DNA of 53,313 nucleotides from CALISC01 sp963545195 (GTDB lineage Bacteria; Bacillota_I; Bacilli_A; Acholeplasmatales; Acholeplasmataceae), in the NCBI GenBank assembly GCA_963545195.1, contig CAUUIA010000001.1, forward strand, positions 1 through 53,313. The letters run 5' to 3'. Below the pieces are notes generated by a model. That model saw only the letters and a program-made list of their open reading frames with translations. It did not search any database and was not told the origin of the DNA. Positions 32,471 to 40,602 of this stretch are shown one piece after another. The position numbers and the translations under genes are program-made. The stretch's first letter is position 1, and the number at the start of each line of letters is the position of its first letter.

Positions 32471-33868
32471 ATGAAATTAGTAAAAGAAACTAAATCAGAA
32501 GTTAAAGTTGCTTTAGTTAAAGCCAGCACTAAGTGCGTGCTTTTAAAAGAACTTTCAGAAAAAAGAGGATTCAAAGCACAAGCTGGGGAAATTCTGGATT
32601 TACTTAGTTTAGAAAATACAGGCACAATTTATCTAGGACTAGGTGACAGAACTCATGAAGACCTTCGTTTAGCCGGCTTTAAATTAGTTAAGTTCCTTGA
32701 AGCCAGAAAAATCAAGAGCGTTAACCTAGACTTCGCGCATGTAAAAACTCTAGACACAATTTACTTAGTTGAAGGATTTTATCACGGAATTTACCTATAC
32801 AACCGCTATAGATCCGACAAAACTCAGTTTTTACCTGAAATCGGCTTAGGTGAGTTTGCTGAACAAAAAGAAGCGCTACTTGAACTTAAAAACCTAGCAG
32901 ACTCAATTTTTCTTTGCCGTGATTTAATTAACACCCCAGCAAATGACTTGTATCCTGCTAACTACGCTGAGTTAATTAAAGAAACTTTTAAGCCTTTTAA
33001 AGATGTGGAAGTTACTGTTTTTGACAAAAAACAAATGCAAGAACATAAACTATTTGCAGCGCTTGCCGTTGGTAGTGGTTCTGACAACGACCCAAGATTT
33101 GTGGTAATTAAATACCAACCAAACAAAGCAGACGATGAATTTCTTTCTTTTGTTGGAAAAGGTATAACTTACGACAGTGGAGGATATGCTTTAAAAATCC
33201 CTTACACAAATATGCTGACAATGAAAACAGACATGTCTGGGTCTGCCGCTGTAGTTTCGGCAATTTTAGCACTTGCTAAAAACAAAATTAAGCAAAATGT
33301 CTGCGGCGTAATGTCACTTTGTGAAAACGCAGTGTCTGGACACGCTTATAAAAACGGAGACGTTTTTAAAACTCACAAAGACGGAGTTACTATTCAAGTT
33401 GACAACACAGACGCAGAAGGTCGTGTTTCTATGGCCGACTCAATTCACTGGGCTGCAACTGAAGTTAAGTCAAAATTGATAGTTGAGTTTTCAACTCTAA
33501 CCGGAGCTTGCATTGTTTCGCTTGGAACCGACATTTCTGGCTGTGTTTCTTACCACCCTGAACTTACTCAAAAAGTAATTGAAGCGGGTGAAGAGGCCGG
33601 CGAAAGAATTTGGCAATTCCCAATTTCTAAAAAACACGAAGAAGCGGTTAAAGGAACATTTGGTACAATTAAAAATGTTTGTTCAGGCGGCGCGGGTTCA
33701 ATTACTGCCGGAATTTTCTTAACTTACTTTTCTGAAAAAGTTCCGTACGTCCACGTTGACATCGCTGGAACTGCTTACAACCCACCATACCTTTACTACG
33801 CAGATGGAGCGAGCGGAGTTGGTGTTAGAACAATTTACAACTTCGTTAAAAACTCACTTAAAAAATAA
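32471..33868 (+). CDS. pepA: M17 leucyl aminopeptidase
   Basis: Cytosolic two-metal exopeptidase that frees N-terminal residues from peptides. GKGITYDSGGYALK and VDNTDAEGRVSMAD are the metal-binding signatures, and GAGSITAGIFL and HVDIAGTAY close the active site. 465 residues, usual length, with a smaller N-terminal domain (1-140). RBS AGGAG. It sits between two terminators as a single gene; no clear promoter was found. Confidence 0.95.
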   Translation: MKLVKETKSEVKVALVKASTKCVLLKELSEKRGFKAQAGEILDLLSLENTGTIYLGLGDRTHEDLRLAGFKLVKFLEARKIKSVNLDFAHVKTLDTIYLVEGFYHGIYLYNRYRSDKTQFLPEIGLGEFAEQKEALLELKNLADSIFLCRDLINTPANDLYPANYAELIKETFKPFKDVEVTVFDKKQMQEHKLFAALAVGSGSDNDPRFVVIKYQPNKADDEFLSFVGKGITYDSGGYALKIPYTNMLTMKTDMSGSAAVVSAILALAKNKIKQNVCGVMSLCENAVSGHAYKNGDVFKTHKDGVTIQVDNTDAEGRVSMADSIHWAATEVKSKLIVEFSTLTGACIVSLGTDISGCVSYHPELTQKVIEAGEEAGERIWQFPISKKHEEAVKGTFGTIKNVCSGGAGSITAGIFLTYFSEKVPYVHVDIAGTAYNPPYLYYADGASGVGVRTIYNFVKNSLKK

Positions 33869-33924
33869 CTTTTATTCAAATAAACTCCCTTTAAAAATGC
33901 TAAAATAAGTCATTTTAAAGGAAA

Positions 33925-33957
33925 TAAAAAAGGAACACTGATGTGTTCCTTTTTTTT
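33925..33957. terminator. Bidirectional terminator between pepA and rpmB
   Basis: AAAAAAGGAACAC / GTGTTCCTTTTTT with loop TGAT and A and T runs on both sides. It can serve both converging genes. Confidence 0.9.
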
Positions 33958-33973
33958 AATTATTTTAATTTAA

Positions 33974-34162
33974 TTATCGTTCTTGTTTTCTCAAAGTGCG
34001 AAGAGCTCTTGCTGAAACCATGACTTTGTGAGTGTGACCTGCTTCGTCAGTAAATTTCACTGGTTGCAAGTTTAAGTTCCAGACTCTGCGAGTCGCACGA
34101 AGAGAGTGTGATCGATTATTTCCGGCAAGTTGTTTTCTGCCGCTAATAGCGCATATTCCCAT
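33974..34162 (-). CDS. rpmB: Ribosomal protein L28
   Basis: 62 residues: MGICAISGRKQLAGNNRSHS, then RRVWNLNLQPVKF and KVMVSARALRTLRK, all typical. No zinc pairs. GGAGAGGAG precedes the ATG on the minus strand; an in-frame start 33 bases upstream is rejected because the RBS fits this one. One of the two genes on the minus strand. Confidence 0.96.
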   Translation of the reverse strand: MGICAISGRKQLAGNNRSHSLRATRRVWNLNLQPVKFTDEAGHTHKVMVSARALRTLRKQER

Positions 34163-34185
34163 GTTTATAAATCTCCTCTCCAAAT

Positions 34186-34214
34186 ATTTTAGCATAATCA
34201 GGGTTTTTCCGCAA
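34186..34214 (-). promoter_or_regulatory. Promoter of rpmB
   Basis: On the minus strand: TTGCGG, 17 bases, TAAAAT, with TGC in front of the -10 (TGCTAAAAT, extended -10). Back to back with the SDR promoter. Confidence 0.75.
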
Positions 34215-34230
34215 TTTTAAACTTTTAGTA

Positions 34231-34239
34231 TGTTAAACT
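34231..34239 (+). promoter_or_regulatory. Extended -10 of the SDR gene; likely leaderless
   Basis: TGTTAAACT is an extended -10 that ends only 6 bases before the ATG at 34246. Transcription would start at or within a base or so of the A of ATG, and no Shine-Dalgarno sequence is present. Confidence 0.6.
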
Positions 34240-34245
34240 TTAAGT

Positions 34246-34926
34246 ATGGAAAAGAAAACAATTTTAATCACCGGAAGTTCAAGTGGAATCGGCAAATATG
34301 CCGCTGAAATTTTTTTAAAAAATAATTTTTTAGTCTATGGAATTGACCAAAATGCAGCGACTATTAAAGACAAAAACTATCAACACTTTAAGGTATCGGT
34401 AACTGATTTTAAAAGCCTTCCTGATTTAAAAAATATCTCTTATATTTTAAACAACGCAGGAACAATGGATGAGCAAAAGTCCTTGGAAACCAACTTACAA
34501 GGCTATATTAACATTATCGAAAAATATGAAAGTAAAGACCTAAAGGCTGTTTTAAACATCGCCTCAACCGCTGGTCACCACGGGTTTGGCAAACCTTTAC
34601 ACGCGGTCTCTCAAGCAGCCCGCATTAACTACACCAAACATCTTGCTAAAACTCTTGGTGAAAAATACCAGACTTTAGTTAACTCACTAAGCCCTGGTCC
34701 AGTTCACACCAATTTAGAGCCAGACTTGTATAAAGACAAAACAGCAATGTCTGTGGTTGCAAATCAAAATATCTTTAACCGTTGGATAGAGCCAAAAGAA
34801 ATCGCTGAGTGGATTTACTTTATCTTAACTAAGAATACCTGCGCAACAGGGCAAGACATAATTCTGGATTTAGGTGAATGTATTAACCTAAAATTTATCT
34901 CGCCAACCCCACCTAGCCAAAAATAG
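34246..34926 (+). CDS. Short-chain dehydrogenase/reductase-like protein, active site altered
   Basis: Rossmann fold with TGSSSGIG (9-16) and NNAG (69-72), so NAD(P) binding is likely. The catalytic Ser region (NIAST, 104-108) is present. In the usual YxxxK position the sequence is HAVSQ (119-123), so both the catalytic Tyr and Lys are replaced (His119, Gln123). 226 residues. It may be a pseudoenzyme or use other chemistry. Substrate unknown. Confidence 0.85.
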   Translation: MEKKTILITGSSSGIGKYAAEIFLKNNFLVYGIDQNAATIKDKNYQHFKVSVTDFKSLPDLKNISYILNNAGTMDEQKSLETNLQGYINIIEKYESKDLKAVLNIASTAGHHGFGKPLHAVSQAARINYTKHLAKTLGEKYQTLVNSLSPGPVHTNLEPDLYKDKTAMSVVANQNIFNRWIEPKEIAEWIYFILTKNTCATGQDIILDLGECINLKFISPTPPSQK

Positions 34927-34953
34927 CCCTATATAATATAAAGGGATTTAAGG

Positions 34954-34959
34954 TATAAT
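34954..34959 (+). promoter_or_regulatory. -10 box for fakA
   Basis: TATAAT 20 bases before the start; a second TATAAT lies at 34932-34937. No good -35 for either. Confidence 0.5.
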
Positions 34960-34979
34960 AAAGGTACTGAGGTTTATTG

Positions 34980-36635
34980 ATGGAACACAAAACAATAACA
35001 AGCGAATTTTTTACCAAAATGCTGATAAATGGGGCTGCTAACTTAAGGCTCCACATTGACGAAATTAATAACTTAAATGTCTTTCCAATTCCAGATGGCG
35101 ACACTGGAACTAATATGCACCTGACTATCAATGCAGGTGCTAACAAAATTAAAATCTTAGATTTTCAAAACAAAACCATTGCAGAAATCACAAAAGTTTT
35201 CTCACACGAACTAGTTGTTGCTGCACACGGCAACTCAGGTGTCATTCTTTCTCAGTTTTTCCGTGGATTTGCGAAAGAACTTGGAAAAGTTGACAGCAAA
35301 GAACTGACGGTAGTTCAACTAATAGATGCTTTGATTTCTGGCTACAAAGTAGCCTACAGTGGTGTAGTTCAGCCAATTGAAGGAACAATTTTAACCGTAC
35401 TTCGCGAAGCTGGTGAACATTTGCGCTTAAAACGCGGCAAACTAATTACTTTTGAAGATGCTCTAACCACTTATTTTAATCAGGCTAAAATTACCTTGCA
35501 GAAAACACCTACACTTTTGCCTGTCTTAAAAGAGGCTAATGTTGTAGACAGTGGTGGTGCTGGTTTTGTTAAAATCGTTGAAGGCTTTGTACACTATATT
35601 AATGGCAAAGTTATTAAAGAAGCCACTAAAACTACAACTAAGTCATTTGTCTTAAACTCAGAACAAAGTACTGCATATGACCACGTAATTGGCGAAATTA
35701 AGTTTAAGTTTTGTACTGAGTTTGTTTTGATTTTAGATAAATCAGAACAATTTTCAAAAGAAAAATTTATCAAAGAAATTAAAGACTTTGGCGACTCTAT
35801 GGTAGTAATTCACGACGAAGAACTACTAAAAGTCCACATCCACACCAACCAACCACTTAACTTACTTAAAAACGCCGAGCAACTAGGCGAAACCAGGTCT
35901 ATTAAAGTAGACAACATGAAACTGCAAAACGAAGAGGCAGTAGCTGCGCAAAAACCAGCCAGCAAAACCCCTGAAAAAGAATACGGACTGATTGCTGTTG
36001 CAAACGGTGATGGAGTTCGCCAATACTTACTTGAACACGGAGTTGACTATATAGTTGCCGGTGGCCAAACCATGAATCCATCAACTCAAGACTTCATTGA
36101 AGCCGTTGAGAAAGTCAACGCTAAAAACATTATTATCATTCCAAATAACTCAAATATCATCATGTCGGCAGAGCAAACTACTAACTTAGTTAAAGACCGC
36201 AATATCGCGGTAATTAAGACTAAAAATCTAGGCCAAGGAGTGGCTGCGCTTTCTGTGTTTGACCATAGTGCTGACTTTAAGACCAACATTGACAACATGC
36301 AAGAAATCGCACAGGCTGCGCAAACTGGCGAAATTACTTACGCAATTCGCGACACCAAACAGAACGGCATTGACATTAGAAAAGGTCATTATTTAGGAAT
36401 TTCTGAAGGCGCGATAACTTGCTCAGTTGAAAATATTTTTGACGCAACACGCTGCCTGCTTTCCCAAATTCTTTCAAAAGAAAACGAAGTTGTTACTCTA
36501 TTTTACGGCAAGGCTGTGTCTGACGAAGAAGCCAGAGAAATTGAGGAATACATCCAAACACTTTGTCCATACGCTGAGGTTAATTTAGTTAACGGGATGC
36601 AAGAAATTTATTTATTTATAGTTTCGGCACTTTGA
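34980..36635 (+). CDS. fakA: DAK2/YloV-type kinase (fatty acid kinase FakA family)
   Basis: In Firmicutes FakA phosphorylates fatty acids held by FakB. NVFPIPDGDTGTNM (about 27-40) is the metal- and ATP-binding DhaL motif, with AHGNSGVILSQFFRG and DSGGAGF following. The C-terminal half (VAVANGDG...TMNPSTQD...IIIPNNSNI) is the usual FakA partner part. 551 residues. No FakB is in the window. RBS GAGG. It ends on TGA. Confidence 0.88.
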   Translation: MEHKTITSEFFTKMLINGAANLRLHIDEINNLNVFPIPDGDTGTNMHLTINAGANKIKILDFQNKTIAEITKVFSHELVVAAHGNSGVILSQFFRGFAKELGKVDSKELTVVQLIDALISGYKVAYSGVVQPIEGTILTVLREAGEHLRLKRGKLITFEDALTTYFNQAKITLQKTPTLLPVLKEANVVDSGGAGFVKIVEGFVHYINGKVIKEATKTTTKSFVLNSEQSTAYDHVIGEIKFKFCTEFVLILDKSEQFSKEKFIKEIKDFGDSMVVIHDEELLKVHIHTNQPLNLLKNAEQLGETRSIKVDNMKLQNEEAVAAQKPASKTPEKEYGLIAVANGDGVRQYLLEHGVDYIVAGGQTMNPSTQDFIEAVEKVNAKNIIIIPNNSNIIMSAEQTTNLVKDRNIAVIKTKNLGQGVAALSVFDHSADFKTNIDNMQEIAQAAQTGEITYAIRDTKQNGIDIRKGHYLGISEGAITCSVENIFDATRCLLSQILSKENEVVTLFYGKAVSDEEAREIEEYIQTLCPYAEVNLVNGMQEIYLFIVSAL

Positions 36636-36661
36636 AAAACAAGTTTAAAAAATAGTATAAT
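36632..36661 (+). promoter_or_regulatory. Promoter of the DHH genes
   Basis: TTGAAA, whose TGA is the fakA stop codon, then 18 bases, then TATAAT. A compact overlap of stop codon and promoter. Confidence 0.7.
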
Positions 36662-36679
36662 ATTCGTTAGAGGTATTGA

Positions 36680-37624
36680 ATGAAAACGATTAAAGAACTT
36701 TTAAAAAAACACAACCGCATTATTATTCACAGACACTCCAAACCAGATATGGACGCAATTGGTTCACAAATGGGCTTAATGCACATAATTAAGGAAAACT
36801 TTCCAGAAAAAGAAGTCTACGTAGTTGGTGACCACAACAAATTTGACTACGAAAATGCGATGAACGAAATTCCGGATAGTTTTTACAAAGACGCGCTAGT
36901 TTTTATTACAGACGTCGCAGTTTCTTACATGATTTCAGATAACCGCTATCTGTTTGCCAAAGACGTGGTAATTATTGACCACCACGAAAACAAATCAGAT
37001 GTAGCAGGTGCTCACGTTTATTCTGACCCAACTTACGAGGCTGCGGCCGCTTACGTTTACGATATTGCAAAAAAACTAAAACTAAAAATCCCAGCAATAG
37101 CGGCTGACTACTTGCTAAACGGAATTATTACCGACAGCGGTCGTTTTCAGTATTTAACCAACGCACCGCGTTTATTTCAAATCGCTGCGGAACTAACTGC
37201 TCTGGGCGCAAACCCGCTTAAGTTCTACAAGTGGTTGTATGTAGAGACTCTAGAAGAGCGTCAAACTAAAGCGAAGTTTGCCACTCGCATGCAAATTGAG
37301 GGCTCAGTTGCTTACTTTTTTAACACCAAAGAGTTTCTTGAGTCACTTGGCACTTACGATTTCTTTTCAATTAGTCGTGGTATGGTTAATTTACTTGCTG
37401 GTATTAAAGAAATTCCAATTTGGGCTAACTTCACGTATTCCGCTGAGCAAGACAAAGTAATTTGTGAACTTCGTAGTCGAGAAATTGAAGTTGTGCATAT
37501 TGCCAAGAAATATGGCGGTGGTGGACACGCGCTGGCTTGTGGCGCAACTTTGGATAACTTTGAAGTTGCCAAAGCCATGATTAAAGATTTAAACGAACTA
37601 ATTTTACAAAACCAAAGTAAATAA
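36680..37624 (+). CDS. DHH/DHHA1 phosphoesterase, NrnA-like (copy 1)
   Basis: NrnA-type enzymes degrade very short RNA and dephosphorylate pAp. Motifs: HRHSKPDMDAIGS (18-30), ITDVA, IDHHEN (DHH) and the DHHA1 signature GGGGHALACG near the end. 314 residues. RBS GAGG. Followed after 14 bases by a paralogue. Confidence 0.9.
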   Translation: MKTIKELLKKHNRIIIHRHSKPDMDAIGSQMGLMHIIKENFPEKEVYVVGDHNKFDYENAMNEIPDSFYKDALVFITDVAVSYMISDNRYLFAKDVVIIDHHENKSDVAGAHVYSDPTYEAAAAYVYDIAKKLKLKIPAIAADYLLNGIITDSGRFQYLTNAPRLFQIAAELTALGANPLKFYKWLYVETLEERQTKAKFATRMQIEGSVAYFFNTKEFLESLGTYDFFSISRGMVNLLAGIKEIPIWANFTYSAEQDKVICELRSREIEVVHIAKKYGGGGHALACGATLDNFEVAKAMIKDLNELILQNQSK

Positions 37625-37638
37625 TAAGGAGTAAAAAC

Positions 37639-38595
37639 ATGGACATTAGTTTAATTTTAAAAAAAATCAAAGAATACGACATTATTACAATCTACTCACA
37701 TAAAAGACCTGACGGAGACTGCATAGGCTCATCACTTGGTCTTAAAAACATCATTGAAACTACTTTTCCCAAAAAACAAGTATACTCACTTGGCGACCAC
37801 ACACCATACCTGCGTTTCCTTGGTGAACTTGACACTCTTGACGACGAAACTATTAAAAAATCTTTAGCGATAGTTGTAGACACCGCTACTCAAGAGCGAG
37901 TTGCAGATCAACGTTTTAAACTGGCTAAAGAAATCATTAAAATTGACCACCACATTGTAATGGATCAATACGGAGACATCAACTGGGTACACGAAGAAGC
38001 ACCAGCGGCTTGTCAAATGATTACTTACTTTCTGTATAAGTTCAGAGATCAACTAATGATCACCAAACAAGGCGCGCAAGCACTATATGCTGGTTTAGTT
38101 ACGGATTCTGGCGGATTTAGATACCGCGGAGTTACTGAAACTACTTTCCAAATGGCGGCTTTCTTAGTTTCTAAGGGTGCTGACCTTGAATATGTAGATC
38201 GTGAACTTTCTAAAACCACTTTTGCACAACTTAAATATAAAGGTCATCTATTTTCTAACATCAAACGCTCAAAAAACGGCGTGGTTTACTTCCTTGCAAC
38301 TCGCGACATTCAAAAGAAATTTAACCTAACTCAAGAAGACACAGCAGCAGCTATAAACGCTATGGCCAGAATTGAAGGCTGCCCTGTTTGGGTACTATTT
38401 ATTGAACTTGAAAACTCAGTTCGCGTGCGCGTTCGTTCAAATCAAGTAGAAATTGCTTCAGTTTGCAACAAATTCCCTCCAGGGGGTGGACACGACTTTG
38501 CAGCGGGTTGCCACCTGGATAAAATGAAACAACACACAAAAGTAATTGACGCCCTTGACGCCAGAATTGTGGAAGTTTTAAAGAAAAATAACTAA
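37639..38595 (+). CDS. DHH/DHHA1 phosphoesterase, NrnA-like (copy 2)
   Basis: Paralogue of the gene before it: YSHKRPDGDCIGSS, VVDTAT, IDHHIV, TDSGGFRYRG and PPGGGHDFAAG. 318 residues. RBS AAGGAG. The two copies are clearly diverged, so they may differ in substrate (nano-RNA against pAp or cyclic dinucleotide products). Which does what cannot be told from the sequence. Confidence 0.9.
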   Translation: MDISLILKKIKEYDIITIYSHKRPDGDCIGSSLGLKNIIETTFPKKQVYSLGDHTPYLRFLGELDTLDDETIKKSLAIVVDTATQERVADQRFKLAKEIIKIDHHIVMDQYGDINWVHEEAPAACQMITYFLYKFRDQLMITKQGAQALYAGLVTDSGGFRYRGVTETTFQMAAFLVSKGADLEYVDRELSKTTFAQLKYKGHLFSNIKRSKNGVVYFLATRDIQKKFNLTQEDTAAAINAMARIEGCPVWVLFIELENSVRVRVRSNQVEIASVCNKFPPGGGHDFAAGCHLDKMKQHTKVIDALDARIVEVLKKNN

Positions 38596-38597
38596 CA

Positions 38598-39260
38598 ATG
38601 CTGGAACTACTTTTAAACATTACTACCAATAAATCAGCAAATCAGAATTCTAAAATATCCGAGGCAATTACTAAAGGTTCGCTAGACCTTCAAGCCCTGC
38701 AAACTGGCCAAGACTGGCTGTTTAAAGTTATCCTGCCGCTTTTAATTATTATGGTATACGCCGTAATTGTTGGACTTGAACGCCGCAATTTAGGCAAGGC
38801 TGTCGGGGTTTCTGCCTACTTTTTAGTAGGAATAGCGAGTTGCTCAATTGCAATTACTCAAAGGCTGATGTTTGAACTGAATGCTTTTCAACCCAACGAA
38901 GGTCAAAGAATCATCGCACAAGTTGTCGCGGGCGTTTCGTTTATTGGAGCCGGTGTCATAATTAAGGATAAAATGTCTATCAAAGGTTTAACTACGGCTT
39001 CCTCTATTTGGGCTTGTGCTATCTTGGGCTTAATTTTGGGTTCAGGTTATCTTTTGATCGGCGTAATTGGTGCAACCGTTATTATCATTTACATCTTTAT
39101 TCGTGACATGGTTTCCAAAGAAAACCCGTTTGTAAGTTGCCGCAATAACTTAATTCACAAAGTTAAGCAAGGCGAGATGAAAGCAGAAGACGCCAACGCT
39201 ATTTTAAACAAAGAAGACGATTTGCAAACTAGACACGTTGATGAGTTTAAACAACACTGA
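38598..39260 (+). CDS. MgtC/SapB family membrane protein
   Basis: Family linked to magnesium and acid stress. GLERRNLGKAVGVSAYFLVG, IAQVVAGVSFIGAGVIIKD and IKGLTTASSIWACAILGL are diagnostic. Four or five membrane segments. 220 residues, with an N-terminal stretch of about 40 polar residues and a charged C-terminal tail. Starts 2 bases after the DHH gene, ends on TGA and overlaps mnmE by 20 bases. Confidence 0.88.
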   Translation: MLELLLNITTNKSANQNSKISEAITKGSLDLQALQTGQDWLFKVILPLLIIMVYAVIVGLERRNLGKAVGVSAYFLVGIASCSIAITQRLMFELNAFQPNEGQRIIAQVVAGVSFIGAGVIIKDKMSIKGLTTASSIWACAILGLILGSGYLLIGVIGATVIIIYIFIRDMVSKENPFVSCRNNLIHKVKQGEMKAEDANAILNKEDDLQTRHVDEFKQH

Positions 39261-40596
39261 TTTTGAAAATATCACTGCAATTGCGACCCCTTATGGTAAG
39301 GGGTCGATTTCAGTTATAAGAGTTTCGGGAAAAACTTGCATCAAAGAAGTTAACACTATCTTTAAAGGCAAAGACTTAACCGATGTTCCTGGAAACACCT
39401 TAGTCTACGGCTTTATTTTAGACAAAGACAACCAACCAATTGACGAAGTAGTTATTGCGGTTTTTAGAAAACCGCATTCTTTTACAGCAGATGATATGCT
39501 TGAAATTTCTTGCCACGGTGGGGTTTTAGTAACTAACTTAGTGCTAGAACGGCTACTTAGTCTAAATATCCGAATGGCTCATCCTGGTGAGTTTTCTTAC
39601 CGTGCTTATTTAAATGGACGCATAGATTTAGTTAAAGCAGAGGCCGTGATGGACTTAATTGAAGCCGACACCAAGAGCGCTGCCAAAATTTCAATAAACT
39701 CACTACTTAGTAAAACTGGCAAAAAAATCTCTGAGTTTAAAGAACAAGTTCTGGCGTTAATTTCAGACATTGAAGTTAAACTACAATACCCTGAGTTTGA
39801 CGAAGCAGCAGACCTTGAAACTTCTGAACTAAAATCAAGAATTGACGCGATTTTAAGCGCCTTAACTGAGTTTTTGCGAAACTCAAAAAGCACCACAATG
39901 CTGAAAACCGGGATTTCTGTGGCAATTGTCGGAAGACCCAATGTCGGCAAGTCATCTCTTTTAAACTCTATTTTGAAACAAGATAAGGCTTTGGTCACTG
40001 ACATTCAAGGTACAACCCGCGATATTGTTGAGGGCAAAATTGTCCTGAACAACATTGCTCTAAACTTACTTGATACCGCGGGTATCCGTAAAAGCAGAAA
40101 TCTAGTTGAGAATCTTGGTATCAAAAAAAGTCTAGATACCATTAAAAGTGCTGACTTAGTTTTATTTGTTTTTGAGGCTAACCAAAAGTTAACCAAAGAA
40201 GACTTAGAAATTTTAAACAAAATAGATCCCGCTAAACTAATTAAAATTGCAAATAAAAAAGACTTAGGAATTAAAGAAAAAGACAAAAATGCTGTCTACA
40301 TCTCTACTTTTGATGAAGACTTAAAACCGCTTGAAGACGCTATTTTAACTAAGTTAAAATTAACTGACTTAGACACCAGAGACTTAGCGTTTTTGTCAAA
40401 CCAAAGACAAATTACTCTACTTGAAAAAGCAATTTCTGAACTAAAAGAAGCCCACAGTTCTGCAGACTTCTTAACCGCTGATTTAGTGGTGATGAACATT
40501 AAAACCGCTTACAATGCTATAAAGGAGATACTTGGCGAGGTGTATGACGACGATGTAAATAAAAACATCTTTAGTCACTTTTGCCTTGGTAAATAA
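39241..40596 (+). CDS. mnmE: tRNA-modification GTPase MnmE (TrmE)
   Basis: With MnmG it makes the cmnm5 group on U34 of tRNA. N-terminal folate domain (ATPYGKGSISVIRVSG), G domain (GRPNVGKSSLLNS, then DTAGI and NKKD) and C-terminal CLGK with the catalytic Cys. 451 residues. A TTG one codon upstream is also possible. No RBS; it starts inside mgtC, so coupling is likely. Confidence 0.95.
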   Translation: MSLNNTDFENITAIATPYGKGSISVIRVSGKTCIKEVNTIFKGKDLTDVPGNTLVYGFILDKDNQPIDEVVIAVFRKPHSFTADDMLEISCHGGVLVTNLVLERLLSLNIRMAHPGEFSYRAYLNGRIDLVKAEAVMDLIEADTKSAAKISINSLLSKTGKKISEFKEQVLALISDIEVKLQYPEFDEAADLETSELKSRIDAILSALTEFLRNSKSTTMLKTGISVAIVGRPNVGKSSLLNSILKQDKALVTDIQGTTRDIVEGKIVLNNIALNLLDTAGIRKSRNLVENLGIKKSLDTIKSADLVLFVFEANQKLTKEDLEILNKIDPAKLIKIANKKDLGIKEKDKNAVYISTFDEDLKPLEDAILTKLKLTDLDTRDLAFLSNQRQITLLEKAISELKEAHSSADFLTADLVVMNIKTAYNAIKEILGEVYDDDVNKNIFSHFCLGK

Positions 40597-40602
40597 ATAA
40601 CT

